Origin: Athripsodes cinereus
Taxonomy: Eukaryota > Arthropoda > Insecta > Trichoptera > Leptoceridae
NCBI GenBank assembly: GCA_947579605.1
Contig: OX388314.1
Location: 930,001-994,000, forward strand
Length of the DNA stretch: 64,000 bases
Reading direction: 5' to 3'
The first letter of the stretch is position 1. Each line of letters starts with the position of its first letter. Position numbers and translations under genes: made by a program. This document shows positions 1 to 10,519 of this stretch, one piece after another. The notes below the pieces were generated by a model, which was not told the DNA's origin, did no database searches, and saw only the letters and a program-made list of their open reading frames with translations.

Positions 1-1100
1 AATTTCGAGAATCTATGGATTTCGTATTCAGAATGAAATTTTAGTTGATAGCCGACGACTGAAATAAGTTGGATTTGGCAGAATTTTATTCGCGACTTTT
101 AATGTGCGAATATTATTAGTTGCTGTCATTTTTCCGCAGAATATTGCTATATTTTGGAAGTGTTAAGTTGTTTTTTCAATTAAAAGTAAAAATTTATATT
201 TTTAGGGCAACTCTTAGCATGTATAAATTGTAAAATTACACCACCACCGACGCAAATACGAACGCCAAAATATATCGGCAAATCTGACATTTCACAATTT
301 TCACGCGCGACAACTATTAAATTGTTGCCAGAAGTGTAAATCGGAACGTGAAAAACATTTTGTATTGCGGCATCACTGACTAATATTAGTTTGTCCCATA
401 GATTTTACCGTTTGCACTTGATGGTTCTCGAGTTTATAGTTGTTTATAGTTCATAACTAATGGTGAATACTACATAATAACTAATATTAATAAACTTTTT
501 AGTTAGTTAGTTCATTAAGATTCAGAATTGGCCCTAGTATGATGTCTTAAAAATTCGTTACGATCTTAACATTTGTATGAAATCGGTACTCTTGACACAA
601 CATTGCCAAGGTCAAATCTTAATAGACGTCTTAAAACACAATCTAACAACTGTCAAAACTTAAGATTGCTGTGGAGGTGCATTTTAGCAATCTAAAAGTC
701 TTTTTCCATAGTTTTTCCATCTTTTTACAACGCAAGTTTGTTTGTTTTTTAGAATAATATTTATTTTAGTATATTTCTAATACTTTTTTTCTATCTTGCT
801 GTGTTTTTTACGCAAATAAAATTTGGTGTTGATTGTTAGTTTTGTCTGAGTCGCTTGTTTTGAAGTTTTACTGTGAGACTAGTTTTAAAACGAATAATGC
901 ATTGTGGAATTATGTCGTGAACAGTGTATGTGTTGTTTATCTGACTACTGTCCTATATTCTCATTCATTGGAGATATACAAGGCCTCCATCCTGTAACAG
1001 ACGACGCAAAAACATGGATTCGCACCCCCTCTGAATCAAGTCTAGCGGGCTATAAGAAGATGAGTGAAAAATATTATTTCAAAACTACATTATTGTTCAA
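1..1100. other. AT-rich stretch, no gene recognised
   Basis: No coding similarity or RNA gene is visible. Around 525-670 a short segment contains GGTACTCTTGACA and several copies of 'atcttaa', which resembles the ends of the palindromic MITE found complete at 26152-26353, but it is too diverged to call a copy. A small open frame at 904-1176 has no recognisable domain in its first two thirds. Confidence 0.4.
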
Positions 1101-1107
1101 CAACGAC

Positions 1108-1262
1108 TCAACTGGATTGGCCATAACAACAGGCACCCAGGTGTGCTCATCACCATGGAGAAGGGCAAGACAATAGGCACAAATGTAAATGCGGACCAAG
1201 AAACACCTATATGGATCAAATAAGGACATGAATTGTGGTACGTACATAGAATTAAAGGTTAA
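1108..1262 (+). pseudogene. LINE reverse-transcriptase C-terminal relic
   Basis: This stretch aligns base by base with the 3' coding end of the LINE at 61410-62425 (its part near 62200-62350). Shared landmarks are 'attggattggccaca/taac', 'caggcacccagg', 'gcacaaatg', 'cctatatgga' and 'gacatga'. The relic has stops and indels and cannot encode protein. It is the part of the ORF after the reverse transcriptase that contains the basic GRGRP-type segment. It shows that the same LINE family inserted at both ends of the window, and that this copy is much older. Confidence 0.75.
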
Positions 1263-1301
1263 TTTCTATAATAAGTTATCCAGTAGTACCCATTAAGAGA
1301 A

Positions 1302-1629
1302 GATATAAATTGATGATCATAGTTGTATTTTTTATTATTATTATCGTTCACTGTATACCGTTACAAGATATTATAGAAGTGCTCAGATGGCAATATTGGG
1401 ACAAGGGAATGAATCTCGCCCAGTGAATGCCATATTATTTATGTACATAAATGCATAATTATGTCATGAAATTCAACTATGCAGAAAATAAATCATAATT
1501 AAGTTTAATCTGTACCCCTCCCCTAGTTCATATCCGAATGCCCCACGATATCTTGTAACAGTGTACAGTGAAAGATAATAAAAATAAATACAACGATGGG
1601 TATATATCAACGGTATGGATCATCAATAT
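1302..1629. mobile_element. Hairpin MITE with about 75-bp inverted ends
   Basis: The left arm (about 1302-1372) and right arm (about 1549-1629) are reverse complements of each other with a few mismatches. The arms share TTGATGATC at the outside, a run of 'tattattat' in the middle and TGTTACAAGATAT at the inner end. The 175-bp centre is not coding. This is the shape of a non-autonomous DNA element, though no clear target duplication is visible. Confidence 0.6.
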
Positions 1630-1721
1630 AGGTACATTTTCTAACTGGATGCTATTGGATAACCTATAGCAGAAATTCACCGAATTGAAGAGACTAATGT
1701 CCCATCCATCCTGATTGTTTT

Positions 1722-1815
1722 AATTTTTTGTTGGAACAAAGAGGACACCTTGGAAGTTTATTACATGCAGCTGCTCTGCTTGCCACCCCAGTTGTGAGAT
1801 ATGCTATAACGGTGT
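1722..1815 (+). pseudogene. Cys-rich coding relic (repeat family)
   Basis: A short stretch translates to a cysteine-rich peptide of the form FITCSCSACHPSCEIC followed by a tyrosine/glycine stretch. The same peptide, differently decayed, recurs at 20282-20385 (+), 20080-20160 (-), 29045-29115 (-) and 60340-60425 (-). The conserved spacing C-x-C..C-x2-C suggests the zinc-binding tail of a transposon protein. I do not recognise the family with certainty. Confidence 0.4.
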
Positions 1816-1817
1816 AG

Positions 1818-2045
1818 TTGGCCGGTGTGGCGCGGAGGTAACGCTCTTGCCTTTGAGTCACGAGGTCCCGGGTTCGATTCCGGCCAGGGCAGATTGAGGA
1901 ATGACCTTTTTCAAATTGTCCTGGGTCTGGGTGTTACAAGTATGTGTTTAGTGCATTGTAAATGTGTGTATCGTCGCGTTAGTACCCATAACACAAGATT
2001 CATCTAAGTTTGGGACTAGCTCGATCTCTGTGAAATATCTATGTA
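1818..2045 (+). repeat. tRNA-derived SINE
   Basis: The head (about 1821-1893) looks like a tRNA gene. It has an A-box-like TGGCGCGGAGG near 1829 and a good B box GGTTCGATTCC at 1871-1881, with a TTG-type anticodon position between them. It is followed by about 150 bp unrelated to tRNA that ends in 'tatgttatgttatg'. A tRNA head plus an unrelated tail is SINE structure. The head lacks a clean acceptor stem, so it is not annotated as a functional tRNA. Confidence 0.75.
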
Positions 2046-2337
2046 TGTTATGTTATGTCTATACAAATGTCTTATGTCTATAGTAATGGTAGTAGTAAAG
2101 AGGCTAGCAGAAATTGGATGATATGAAAACTGATGTTCTTGAAACATCCAGGGGTAAATGGTGGGAGTCCCTTTCTTAAATGTTGACTAGCATAAAATAG
2201 AGATGAATGGAGAACAAATTCTAAATACTTTTTGCTTGTGTTACACAATAATACATTATTTCCCCTTATTAAATAATATGTTTCGTTTACAGGTTATATT
2301 CGGATATTATTTAGTTAAAATATTCTTGGAATCATTC

Positions 2338-2543
2338 TCAACCGTCTCCAGATAACCTTTAATGGTGCTGATGGGACCATTTACAGAGACAATAAGCACT
2401 GACACATCACACCACTGTTTAAGGAGCTACATTGGATGAGAGTCCAAAAGAGAGTAGACTTCAAACTGTACCTCACGGTTCATAAAGCCTTGAGCGGTGC
2501 AGCACATCTATGCCTCGCTGAGCTCTGTCCCATCGACAAAACT
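2338..2543 (+). pseudogene. CR1/L2-type LINE ORF2 C-terminal fragment
   Basis: From 2418 to 2543 the DNA matches the LINE fragment at 33151-33262: 'agagtagac/gttcaa', 'ctcacggt', 'cataaagccttga' and 'tatgcctcgctgagct'. The encoded segment is the region after the reverse transcriptase that reads like LRVPERVEFKLCLTVHKALN in the better copy. Stops interrupt this copy. It ends abruptly at about 2545, where AT-rich DNA begins. Confidence 0.7.
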
Positions 2544-2545
2544 CT

Positions 2546-3003
2546 ATTTATTTATTATTATACATATTTATTTATTACACATATGTACAGCTTAAAGCTT
2601 TTATAAAATGGTATTAAAAATTCAAACAACAATTAATACTATATAAAAATAAAAAGCAATTAAAAATGTATAAAATGTAAGATAGTATCATTACACTTTT
2701 AAAAAAATAAATATCAAAATACCATAAAAATAATTGCATTGAGCAATTAATAAAAGAAGAAATACACAATATTAGTCAAACGTTAAAATTAATAATGAAG
2801 AATTCTCAGATAAAACAGTCAAAATTCATGGTATCAATCAAAGTTCATTCAATAAACAATTGAAACTACACATCCGTCACATAAAAAGTTTGAGACGGAG
2901 AAAATAAAATGCCAAATGTCACAAAAACAAAACACAAAAAACAACAACAAAGCAAAAATTATACGAATATTTCAAGAATTCATAAATAAAGATTACAATT
3001 TGG
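2546..3003. other. AT-rich insert, possible minus-strand LINE tail
   Basis: About 450 bp, very A-rich on the plus strand and non-coding. Its left edge (2551-2605) read on the minus strand ends in 'tgtaataaataaatatgtataataataaataaa', which has the look of a retroposon 3' end. It lies between two pieces of LINE coding sequence, so it may be an insertion between them. Confidence 0.3.
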
Positions 3004-3189
3004 AGCGGTGCGTGGCCTTTCACTTAGGTCGGAGAACAATAGATTGCTCTTGATTCCCTCACATCACTCTGATTTCTACTTTTCATCTTTTAGCATTCAC
3101 ACCGCTAGACTTTGGAACCAGCTTCCCTCTACAATCCGCACCAGCTCATCGTTTATGTCTTTTAAAAATAAATTAGTCTCTAGGTGATG
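3004..3189 (+). pseudogene. LINE ORF2 C-terminal end
   Basis: An open stretch ends at a tga near 3189 and translates to a typical LINE carboxyl end: a basic segment, then the motif RLWNQLPSTIR, then a SFKNKL segment and stop. This RLWN.LP..IR...F..KL pattern closes the ORF2 of CR1, L2 and Jockey-type LINEs. It differs from the family at 2338-2543 (AWNRLP..LR in the better copy at 33.4 kb), so it is a second LINE family. Only the last 60 codons remain. Confidence 0.65.
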
Positions 3190-3337
3190 AACACTACATT
3201 CCTTATATATATGTTAACTGTTTATTATTTAATTATTTGAGATAAATAAACATTATATTTTGAAATTTATGTTTTTTTTTGCCTTTATCATTGTTGTCAA
3301 TTAAATTCTTATAAAACTGGAATATTTTTGATTCATC

Positions 3338-3648
3338 GTGTCAAACATGGCAAAAATGCTGGTGCACAATACCATTCTGTTACCGACACTTATGTTTATA
3401 AGCGAAACTTGGACTTGGTTGAAAAAGGACGAGAGTGGAATAAATGCTGTGGAGATGCGTTCACTGAGAAGAATGGTTGGTAAAACGTTGCGAGATAGAG
3501 TGAAGAATGAGGATATCAGGAGAATGAGCGGATGTGAGAGGAATGTGTGTTAACAAAGATATGATGAGCGAATGCACGATGAAAGGATGAAGTAGATGAT
3601 GTGTGTATCTGAAAGAGGGGGTGTGACGAAGCGCAGAGTCCAAGTGCA
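3338..3648 (+). pseudogene. RTE-like LINE C-terminal fragment
   Basis: The reading frame contains MAKMLVHNTILLPTLM, ETWTWLKKDESGINAVEMRS and RDRVKNEDIRRM. These match the C-terminal third of the long LINE ORF at 29522-32548 (-). The frame stops at 3553, but similarity continues with indels to about 3648 (the GRPR-type end). The fragment lacks endonuclease and catalytic domain. Confidence 0.85.
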
Positions 3649-3719
3649 TATATCTATTTTATTTTATTTCATTTCATGTATGTATTTTATTTTATTTCAT
3701 TTTTATATATTTTATTTTA

Positions 3720-3845
3720 TTTGGGTTAGTTGGAAGATATCGCAACTCTGCGATAAACTCGCCCATTGTACAGATTTTTTCATGCATGTTGTATATAATT
3801 CCTGTTATCATATTCTGCACAATAAAGTTTGTTATTTTTTATTTT
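3720..3845 (+). repeat. Retroposon 3' tail (ggttagttggaag family)
   Basis: It starts 'gggttagttggaagatatcgcaac', continues 'tctgcgataaactcgcc', and ends in an AATAAA signal followed by a T-rich/A-rich tail. Copies or halves recur at 44642-44705 (+), 58625-58765 (+), 38215-38337 (-) and 34729-34805 (-). The small hairpin tcgc...gcga followed by CGCC and TGTAC is a familiar lepidopteran SINE/LINE tail. It is non-coding and probably recognised by a LINE reverse transcriptase. Confidence 0.65.
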
Positions 3846-4016
3846 TTTTTAGAAAAGCTATATCTGGGTTTTTGTAATAAACCCAAATACAACCTTATAC
3901 ACCTTTCACAGTAAGCTACTAAAAGCTTGTGTCGTGAAAGGGGAGTTTGCCGGCACCTGGTATCGAACCACGGACCCCATGTTCACGAGGCCGAGACTCT
4001 ACCTCCAGGCTACCGA
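3846..4016 (-). repeat. tRNA-derived SINE (copy 1)
   Basis: On the minus strand there is an A-box-like GGTAGCCTGGAGG near 4000-4014 and a B box GGTTCGATACC at 3959-3969. These are followed by 'aaactcccctttcacgacacaagc', a short internal part and 'aacccagatata'. A second copy lies at 25487-25600 on the plus strand, so this is a repeated element and not a tRNA gene. The tRNA-like head is well preserved here. Confidence 0.8.
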
Positions 4017-4347
4017 CGAACTCGAACGACGAAGAACGTTATTATTATTATTGTAGCCTAGAATGTACACATCATCTGCATACATCAATGCATTGACCCG
4101 AGTTTAATTCAATTCAACATCCATCTTTCTAAAGGTTGCATTCACAAGTCAGACATGTATCACAATAATTCATCCAATTTCCTTATATTCTCATTCAAAT
4201 AAACCTTTAAAATACTTCTTCTATCTCTGTAATACACATTCATTAACACACATAATAGAATTTAATTGCCTCACCATATAAACCAGATATTCCGTGGGGC
4301 TCCATTCATTCTGCCTATAATATATAAATTCATGATATATCCTGTCC
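4017..4347. other. No gene recognised
   Basis: AT-rich non-coding sequence between a SINE and an RTE fragment. A short (ATT)n run lies near 4042-4053. I see nothing else. Confidence 0.4.
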
Positions 4348-5115
4348 TTTACCTTCACGCCGTGTCCCGGGTGGGGTAGACAGAGAGAACGGAACGCCAT
4401 ATTGATCTTTCCTTACATACTTCTTTCGCTTCCTCTACATTCATCCAGTTTCTCATACATGCACGCCGATTCCTCTTACTTAACATGCGACCGCCCTTGA
4501 GTATTTGATCCACAAGGTTCTTGGACGTCCGCGCTTTCTCACACCCTCTCTTTCAGATAAATATACCTTCTTCGTCAATCTTACACCATCCATTTGCTCT
4601 ACATGACCAAACCATCTCAATTTATTTACACGCATTCTATCTACAACACTCTTCTTGCATCCACTCATTCTTCTAATATCCTCATTTCTTACTCTATCTT
4701 GCAATGTTTTACCTACCGTTCTTCTCAGTGTTCGCATCTCCACTGCATTTATTCCACTTTCGTCCTTCTTCAGCCATATCCAAGTTTCGCTTGCATACAT
4801 AAGTATCGGTGCGAGGATGGCGTTGTGCACCAGCATTTTAGCCATGTTCGAGACATTGCTATTAGATTGAAGTGCACCGTTCACTTTTCTTTTTTCAATA
4901 TCTCTTTCGTATCTACCATCCATCGCAAACATACATATTCGTCCACTTGCTCCAAACATTCATTTCCAACCTTTATTTCACACATTGTTCTTTCAATCTC
5001 TCTTTCAAACACCAGCACTTTCGTCTTAGTCACATTCATTTTCATCCCAATCATTCTGCAACTTTCATGTACAACTGACACTCTCGCACTTCTTTCTTGC
5101 ATGCTCTGTAAGTTT
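4348..5115 (-). pseudogene. RTE-like LINE fragment, frameshifted
   Basis: This is a minus-strand copy of the C-terminal part of the element at 29.5-32.5 kb. The upstream piece (about 4881-5102) carries the segment after the FADD box (NVTKTKVLVFERE.. CLEQVDEYV). After a frame change, the downstream piece (4480-4880) carries SNMAKMLVHNAILAPILMYA, ETWIWLKKDESGINAVEMRT, NKLRWFGHVEQM and LSEREGVRKRGRPR. The 3' edge keeps the 'cacgccg..ggggtagacagagag' sequence that ends the full element. The copy is truncated at its 5' end and dead. Confidence 0.85.
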
Positions 5116-5250
5116 CTTTCATTCGTTCCTTATATTCGTTTCTTTCATTCATTCATTATATAGGCAATAATTAAAAACATTCTTCATCCGTTCCTTATAT
5201 TTGTTTCTTTCATTCATTCATGATAAAGGTAATAATTAAAAACATATAAG
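5108..5250. repeat. Two ~70-bp direct repeats
   Basis: The unit 'cgttccttatat.cgtttctttcattcattcat' plus 'ggcaataattaaaaacat' occurs twice in tandem (about 5111-5180 and 5181-5249) with a few mismatches. The left unit overlaps the upstream edge of the RTE fragment, so this looks like a local tandem duplication after insertion. Confidence 0.6.
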
Positions 5251-6209
5251 TATACAACATTTATTTGAGAATGGTTCAAGACTTTATAAATCAAAATTTA
5301 TTCAACTTATTCCTACTCAACTGTATTTTCCCTAGTTGTAGCACCAAAATTCAGGCATTGTTCTATGCTACAGGATCATCGTCCAATTATAGCTATTATT
5401 CATCAATGAATTGACTCCATGTAATAGGGAATTATCACTGTGAAGTTGATTTCAACTATTCAGAGTACACCATGAGCAAATGTGCTGTGAGCGGGTTTAT
5501 TCAAAGGTTCATGCTTTCTGTTGAGAATATCCAGTAGTTTCTATTGTCATGTTGTATTCATTGTCTCTTATATGTTGATTGTGTTTGTTCCAAGTTTGTT
5601 GTTTTTTTTAAGTAATTGTAGTGTAAAAAGGCTATTTAGCCATATACTTTGTTAACAAATAAATAAATTGTTTTACTTCATCACACAAAAAAAAGCTTCT
5701 CTTTAAAGTTCGTAGACGATCATATGCAGACATTATTCATTAATCCTTGTGTAGAAAAACATTTTAGTTAATGTCCAAATAAACCTATAAACAAAACATG
5801 TTATTTAATGCATTATATTTGTAACAAAGTACATTAATGATTGTTTCCACAATTCTTATTTCATACTTACCTTAATTTGTGACTTTCTGATCATTTTAAT
5901 ATAATAAATTCGCGTATACTTCTGCAAAAACAACAAACTAAAACATCGCAAAACAAACATTGATAACTGTCAGTGTCAGTGAGATAATAATAGACAATAG
6001 CAAAATATGTCATAGACAAAAATAGTGTCAATGCATAGGTTTTAAAAAATATTTTTTATAAATTAATTGCACTGTTATAGATCATTATATAATATCATTT
6101 TCATTTCATTTAATCAGAAATTGATATTAGATTTATAAAAAATGTGGAAATACGGTGAAATCACGTGATATATTAGTTTTAATAATTCAGTTGTCGTGGT
6201 TGTCATGTT
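5251..6209. other. AT-rich stretch, no gene recognised
   Basis: About 950 bp without recognisable coding or structural RNA sequence. AATAAA motifs are frequent, as expected from base composition. Confidence 0.4.
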
Positions 6210-6381
6210 GGTACCCATAGATAACGGCGTTAGGAAATACATCTCTATATTAAGACATCTTAAAGTTAAGATTAGATCAAGATCAAGACTAGATTGCGTC
6301 GGGGTACCATCTACAAGTCTTAATCTAATCTTGATCTTAAGATCGAATCTAAATATTGATTGAATTCAAGAGTAACCCTGC
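6210..6381. mobile_element. Degenerate palindromic MITE
   Basis: The segment ends in 'caagagtaaccctgcag', which is almost the right terminus of the MITE at 26152-26353. Inside, 'aagattagatcaagatcaagactagattg' faces 'caagtcttaatctaatcttgatctta', giving an inverted-repeat core. The left terminus is not well preserved. I read it as an old relative of that MITE family. Confidence 0.5.
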
Positions 6382-6432
6382 AGTAACTAATTCTAAGAAA
6401 TCACTAATTACCATGCGAGAGGGAGAACAATA

Positions 6433-6530
6433 TGTGTATGTACTTGTGTGACAAGGGCAAGCATAGTGTATTGTATTAATCTGGTTAATCCTATCTATTT
6501 GTTGTTATATTCTTATAGGTGAATTTGTGA
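6433..6530 (+). repeat. 98-bp inverted repeat, left arm of the Penelope-like insertion
   Basis: This arm begins TGTGTATGTACTTGTG and ends GGTGAATTTGTGA. It is the reverse complement of 7505-7602 with one mismatch. The truncated Penelope coding sequence starts immediately inside it. Confidence 0.85.
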
Positions 6531-6531
6531 G

Positions 6532-7271
6532 TTTAAAATATTTAGAAAACCCACATATACCGATACCACCATACATGCATCTTCAATGCACCCTTGGACA
6601 CATAAATTAGCGGCATACAACTCTATGGTACATAGACTTATAAATATACCTATGAACGAGAACGATTACAAAAACGAAATAAACATTATATACCAAATAG
6701 CAAATAATAATGGATTCAGCCGACAAGTTATTGATAAAATAATAATAAAACACGAGAACAAGAAAACTTTAGCATCAGTTTACCCACTACAATCAAAGAG
6801 TGACGAATCTAGATACAAATGTATAGAATATTTAGGTATTTTCTCAGAAAAAGTAGGCAGAGAAATAAAAAAGACGGGGAATAATCTTAGCTTCAGAACA
6901 TCCAATAATTTAGGCACATATCTACGAAACTCTAAAGACAAAATCGACAACCTTAAAAAAAGCGGTATTTACAAGTTAGAATGTAACACGTGTGACGCAC
7001 TTTATATAGGTCAAACAGGACGTAGTTTTTCAAAAAGATTTTCGGATCATGGCTAAATAGTAAAACAGATTCACAATTTGCAAAACACCTTATTGAAAAT
7101 AATCACACAATAAATAATGATAACAGCCCTATCCCATTACACTTTCAAAAGAAAAGCTATAGACTGAACTTACTGGAACAATTAGAAATAAATAAAAATG
7201 AAAATGGAAACCTTATTAATGAACAAACACACCTATATAGGACTCCATTATTAGATATATTTAAAAAATAA
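6532..7271 (+). pseudogene. Penelope-like element: RT end plus GIY-YIG endonuclease
   Basis: The open frame starts directly inside the left inverted repeat. The first residues (RKPTYTDT.. then HPWTHKLAAYNSMVHRL) match the segment after the catalytic box of Penelope-like reverse transcriptases. The catalytic part itself is missing. Further on come GIYKLECNTC, LYIGQTGRSF and KRFSDH. These are the GIY and YIG motifs and the following arginine of the GIY-YIG endonuclease that nicks DNA for target-primed reverse transcription, with the two-cysteine insertion typical of this clade. A frameshift near 7050 breaks the frame, and the rest (about 7037-7271, ending TPLLDIFKK) continues in another frame to a natural stop. 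The copy is 5'-truncated and inactive, but the matching arms suggest it is not very old. Confidence 0.85.
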
Positions 7272-7504
7272 AAACACATTTGATTCTGCCGCAATTTTCT
7301 CTGTTACAGATCTAACAAATGAAGAAATATCCCCGTGACTAGAAGAAACATCACAACACAGCAACCTGTCACTTATAAATTAATATTAATAGTTCATAAA
7401 TAACTTAAATTGTATAAATAAAACTTGCATTATATAAATTCAGTTCAAAAACAAACTATCTTCCTACCTTTTTACAATATCATTCTGATCATATACTTCC
7501 CTTT

Positions 7505-7602
7505 TCACAAATTCACCTATAAGAATATAACAACAAATAGATAGGATTAACCAGATTAATACAATACACTATGCTTGTCCTTGTCACACAAGTACATACA
7601 CA
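7505..7602 (-). repeat. 98-bp inverted repeat, right arm of the Penelope-like insertion
   Basis: Reverse complement of 6433-6530 with a single mismatch. The A/T-rich 3' untranslated part (7272-7504) separates it from the coding relic. Its outer edge abuts CAGTGGCG at 7604. Confidence 0.85.
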
Positions 7603-7611
7603 CAGTGGCGG

Positions 7612-8780
7612 GACTAGACTTTTTGTATTGGGCATGCTGTTTGTGTATAGTAGCCTCTTTTACAATATACCGTTTTACCAACGTATACCAACATTTGAAA
7701 AAGATAAATATCACGCGGTTTGTGTAGGTAGAATTTATTATAATATATTAGAAAACAATTATTGTTGGCCAAAAACTTAACTATTTTTCTGTCCACAATA
7801 ATCCAGATAGTCTGGATGACCTCTTTTACAATAAACCATTTTAATGACAACATTTGAACAAAAGAAATATGTGGAAACACTCTAAGTGGGGAGGCTACCC
7901 TATACCAACTCGGAACTCCCAAAATAAAGCGATAAAGGGCGATAGTCCCCAGTCTTAGTGAAGAAACAAAAACTCAAATATGAAATATATTTATTAAATA
8001 TAATCGATATTAAACATTTTCAGCAACAAATAACTCAAAAATCTTAAGTGATAAAGCTATTTTAAATATAATTTAATTCTTTTCTTAAGGCAAGGAACCC
8101 GACATCGAGCTAAGTATTGTACTTAATACCTTACCTATCTTAAAACGAGAAAATTTAAAAAAAAATTAACAAAACAGGGAATGATATTTTTTTACAGTGC
8201 AAAACAAAGATATTCTTTAAATTTACATAACACACATTTACACCCACTCAAGTGTGTCATTTTGAACTTATAATTACGAATATGCGAAAACACATCAAAA
8301 TTTAGAAGTAGGTATGTGGATTAAAGAATAATTAATATCTAGAGACTGTTACAGTATTTATATGAAATAAAGCGGAATGTTATCATAATTATAATCATAA
8401 AATTATATACCGAACAAACCTATAGTAAATATTGAGTCATAATGTTTATTGAAAAATAATATTAAACTTAAAGACGAACTTAAGTTTCGGGGAAATCGAA
8501 TCGAAATTGAATGAAATTGAACTCTTATATCATATCGCATTAACATGAAGAGTGGTATCTCAATAAACACACTTCATTTAACCGGTATTGGATTAATTTA
8601 CGCAAAACACAACTTCAATTCATTAAAGATAATTATTAAAAATGACTCGACCGAAGCCAATAATACACATAATATTATTGTCTTTTGCACTAACACATAC
8701 AAACCTTCCCTAGATGCATTGAATCTGGCGTGCACATGTATTGTACCACTACACTTGCATATACACTAGTATTAAGCACT
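7612..8780. other. Interior of TIR element, no gene recognised
   Basis: Non-coding, AT-rich. The sequence 'agcctcttttacaata..ccgttttacca..caacatttgaa' near 7651-7700 is echoed at 7828-7865 ('acctcttttacaataaaccattttaatgacaacatttgaa'). I see no transposase or RNA. Confidence 0.4.
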
Positions 8781-8784
8781 TGTA

Positions 8785-8837
8785 TTAAGTACGTTGATAA
8801 TATTTGTGCACAACACAAATACTTTTAACGTACCTTC
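8785..8837. repeat. Imperfect hairpin
   Basis: The sequence 'taagtacgttgataatatttgtg' faces 'cacaaatacttttaacgtacctt' across a 5-base loop. It lies inside the TIR element and has no evident coding context. Confidence 0.5.
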
Positions 8838-8936
8838 CCTACGTGTGACAGATAACATAAAAGCTACATATGATGCAAAGAGGTGGAAATAGGACAGGAC
8901 TATTGTCTGGAGTCATACGAATTTATCCGTATTGTA

Positions 8937-9100
8937 ACCATTGAAATGAAGTTTGCAAAAGGTTTGCTAACGTGTAGCGCGAGATTTGAATCAAGGTTTA
9001 CCGTTTATAGGTACATTTAGAGGTCACTATGTTAGCCATTGACCTGAAGTTTGCAATAGATTAGCTAACGTTTAGCGGAAGATTCAAACCAATTTAAACT
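8937..9100 (+). repeat. Two ~65-bp direct repeats, 97 bp apart
   Basis: The unit 'accattga..tgaagtttgcaa.ag.tt.gctaacgt.tagcg' occurs at about 8937-9000 and again at 9034-9100 with about 15 percent difference. It lies next to the right terminal repeat of the TIR element, as subterminal repeats often do. Confidence 0.6.
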
Positions 9101-9514
9101 TCGTCGTTTTTTTAGATACTTTCTCTCGTAAATTATAGATTTATTCCCTAGGCATGCGTTGCTTTTTTGCATGTATGGAAGGCACGCCACTGCATACACA
9201 TATTGTTCTCCCTCTCGCATGGTAATTAGTGATTTCTTAGAATTAGTTACTGATACATACTTCATTGTAATATTATACTAGACTCTCTTATCATTGTTAT
9301 TGTAAATATTTTTATATATATGAATAATGTTGTATTTTTAAAATCAGATTGACAATGTCCTCATAAGACGAAAGACGTCTCTCCCACATAATAAACCATT
9401 AGTAGAATAAAACACTTGTTTTATTATTTCGATATGGATTGTAGTCATTCATTATAATGTCATTGTCTTCTCTAGTATGTGAGTGAAAGGGTATATAGAA
9501 ATTTTGAAGTTTCG

Positions 9515-9640
9515 GGTAGAGATCCACGCGTAGACACAAACACAAGTGATTGGAGTAGGCGATTAGACGGGACACGCTAGACTACGGAGTCGCACTGGAC
9601 AGAACCACATGGCGAAGAAATGCAGCCTTTTTAATCATTC
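9515..9640 (+). pseudogene. Short LINE C-terminal relic
   Basis: In two adjacent frames the translation gives SDWSRRLDGTR and ALDRTTWRRNA. These resemble the conserved end of RTE/R1-type LINE ORF2 (a basic stretch, then DR..WR...). The relic is short and frameshifted, so the assignment is tentative. Confidence 0.35.
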
Positions 9641-9659
9641 GAGTCTAATAATGGAGAAC

Positions 9660-10519
9660 ATGCATGTGTGAGGAATATTAATAAATGTTATCAATTTATA
9701 TTGATAATTAATATACCTACGCTAATCACGAATATGCTAATAAAATAAAACTTTTCATTCATTATTTTCATTTTAAAAATCCATATTTTCTGCCAAAATT
9801 TTAAACGCCATATCATTGAATTATCCCGTTGTGACGTCGTTAGGCAGTAGGTAAGTTGTATTGGAACATATTTCTCTCTTAGAACTGTCTATAGCGGCTG
9901 ATGACGTCACACATTGTTCCGCCATGGGTGGATAAAAGCCTTAAAATACACATTTAAAAGTATAAAAAGCCCCATAATTTTTCTTATTTTCTGTACCTAC
10001 TATTTTTTGAGCTTATTTTTTTTGTGAAAGTTCCCCATAACACAAAGAGAAAAAGTAACAATTTATTACAATAATTAATTGACCAAAGCAATATTTTAGT
10101 AAGACGAAACACCGATACTTTTATAAAAAAAAAAATACTTCTTTAATGTAAAAGTAAGTTTTTGTAATAGGTATTCCAATGGATTAAATATGAAAAGTTT
10201 AAGAAACAGCGTGTAAACCTGACACCGGAGTTTTCAATATTATATATAGGTATGCATGTAAGTATTGATGGGCTCAAAGAAAAGTAAGAAACGTCTTTGT
10301 ATTTTCCTTTAAGATCAAAGTTTAATTACAAATTGATTTCTATGCAAATTACAGCGAGAGAAAGCTTTGTGAAGCACGGAAAGTTGTTCTCTTTGTGAAG
10401 CGCCCGAACACCGACGCCCCACTACGTTAGTCTAAAAATACATTGTGGAACAAATATAAATAAAACTAATAATTTTAAAGATTGTAATGCATTCTCAAAA
10501 GTGTTTAAATATTGTATAT
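9660..10519. other. AT-rich stretch, no gene recognised
   Basis: No coding or RNA gene is visible. Two TGACGTC motifs occur near 9831 and 9901. Confidence 0.4.

Larger units (their letters stand above)
6382..9251. mobile_element. TIR DNA element split by a Penelope-like insertion
   Basis: The 59 bases at 6382-6440 are an exact reverse complement of 9193-9251. On the right they are followed inward by CAGTGGCG (rc of 9185-9192). On the left the same CAGTGGCG occurs at 7604-7611, directly after the Penelope-like insertion. Removing that insertion gives an element of about 1.7 kb with 67-bp terminal inverted repeats. The interior (7612-9184) contains no transposase and only small unmatched frames, so it would be non-autonomous. 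A target duplication is not evident. Confidence 0.55.

Noticed and set aside
1821..1893. Possible functional tRNA gene
   Set aside because: A and B boxes are present, but the acceptor stem does not pair cleanly and the unit continues into a SINE body.
3930..4014. Possible tRNA gene on the minus strand
   Set aside because: A second copy of the whole unit including non-tRNA sequence exists at 25487-25600, so it is a SINE head.
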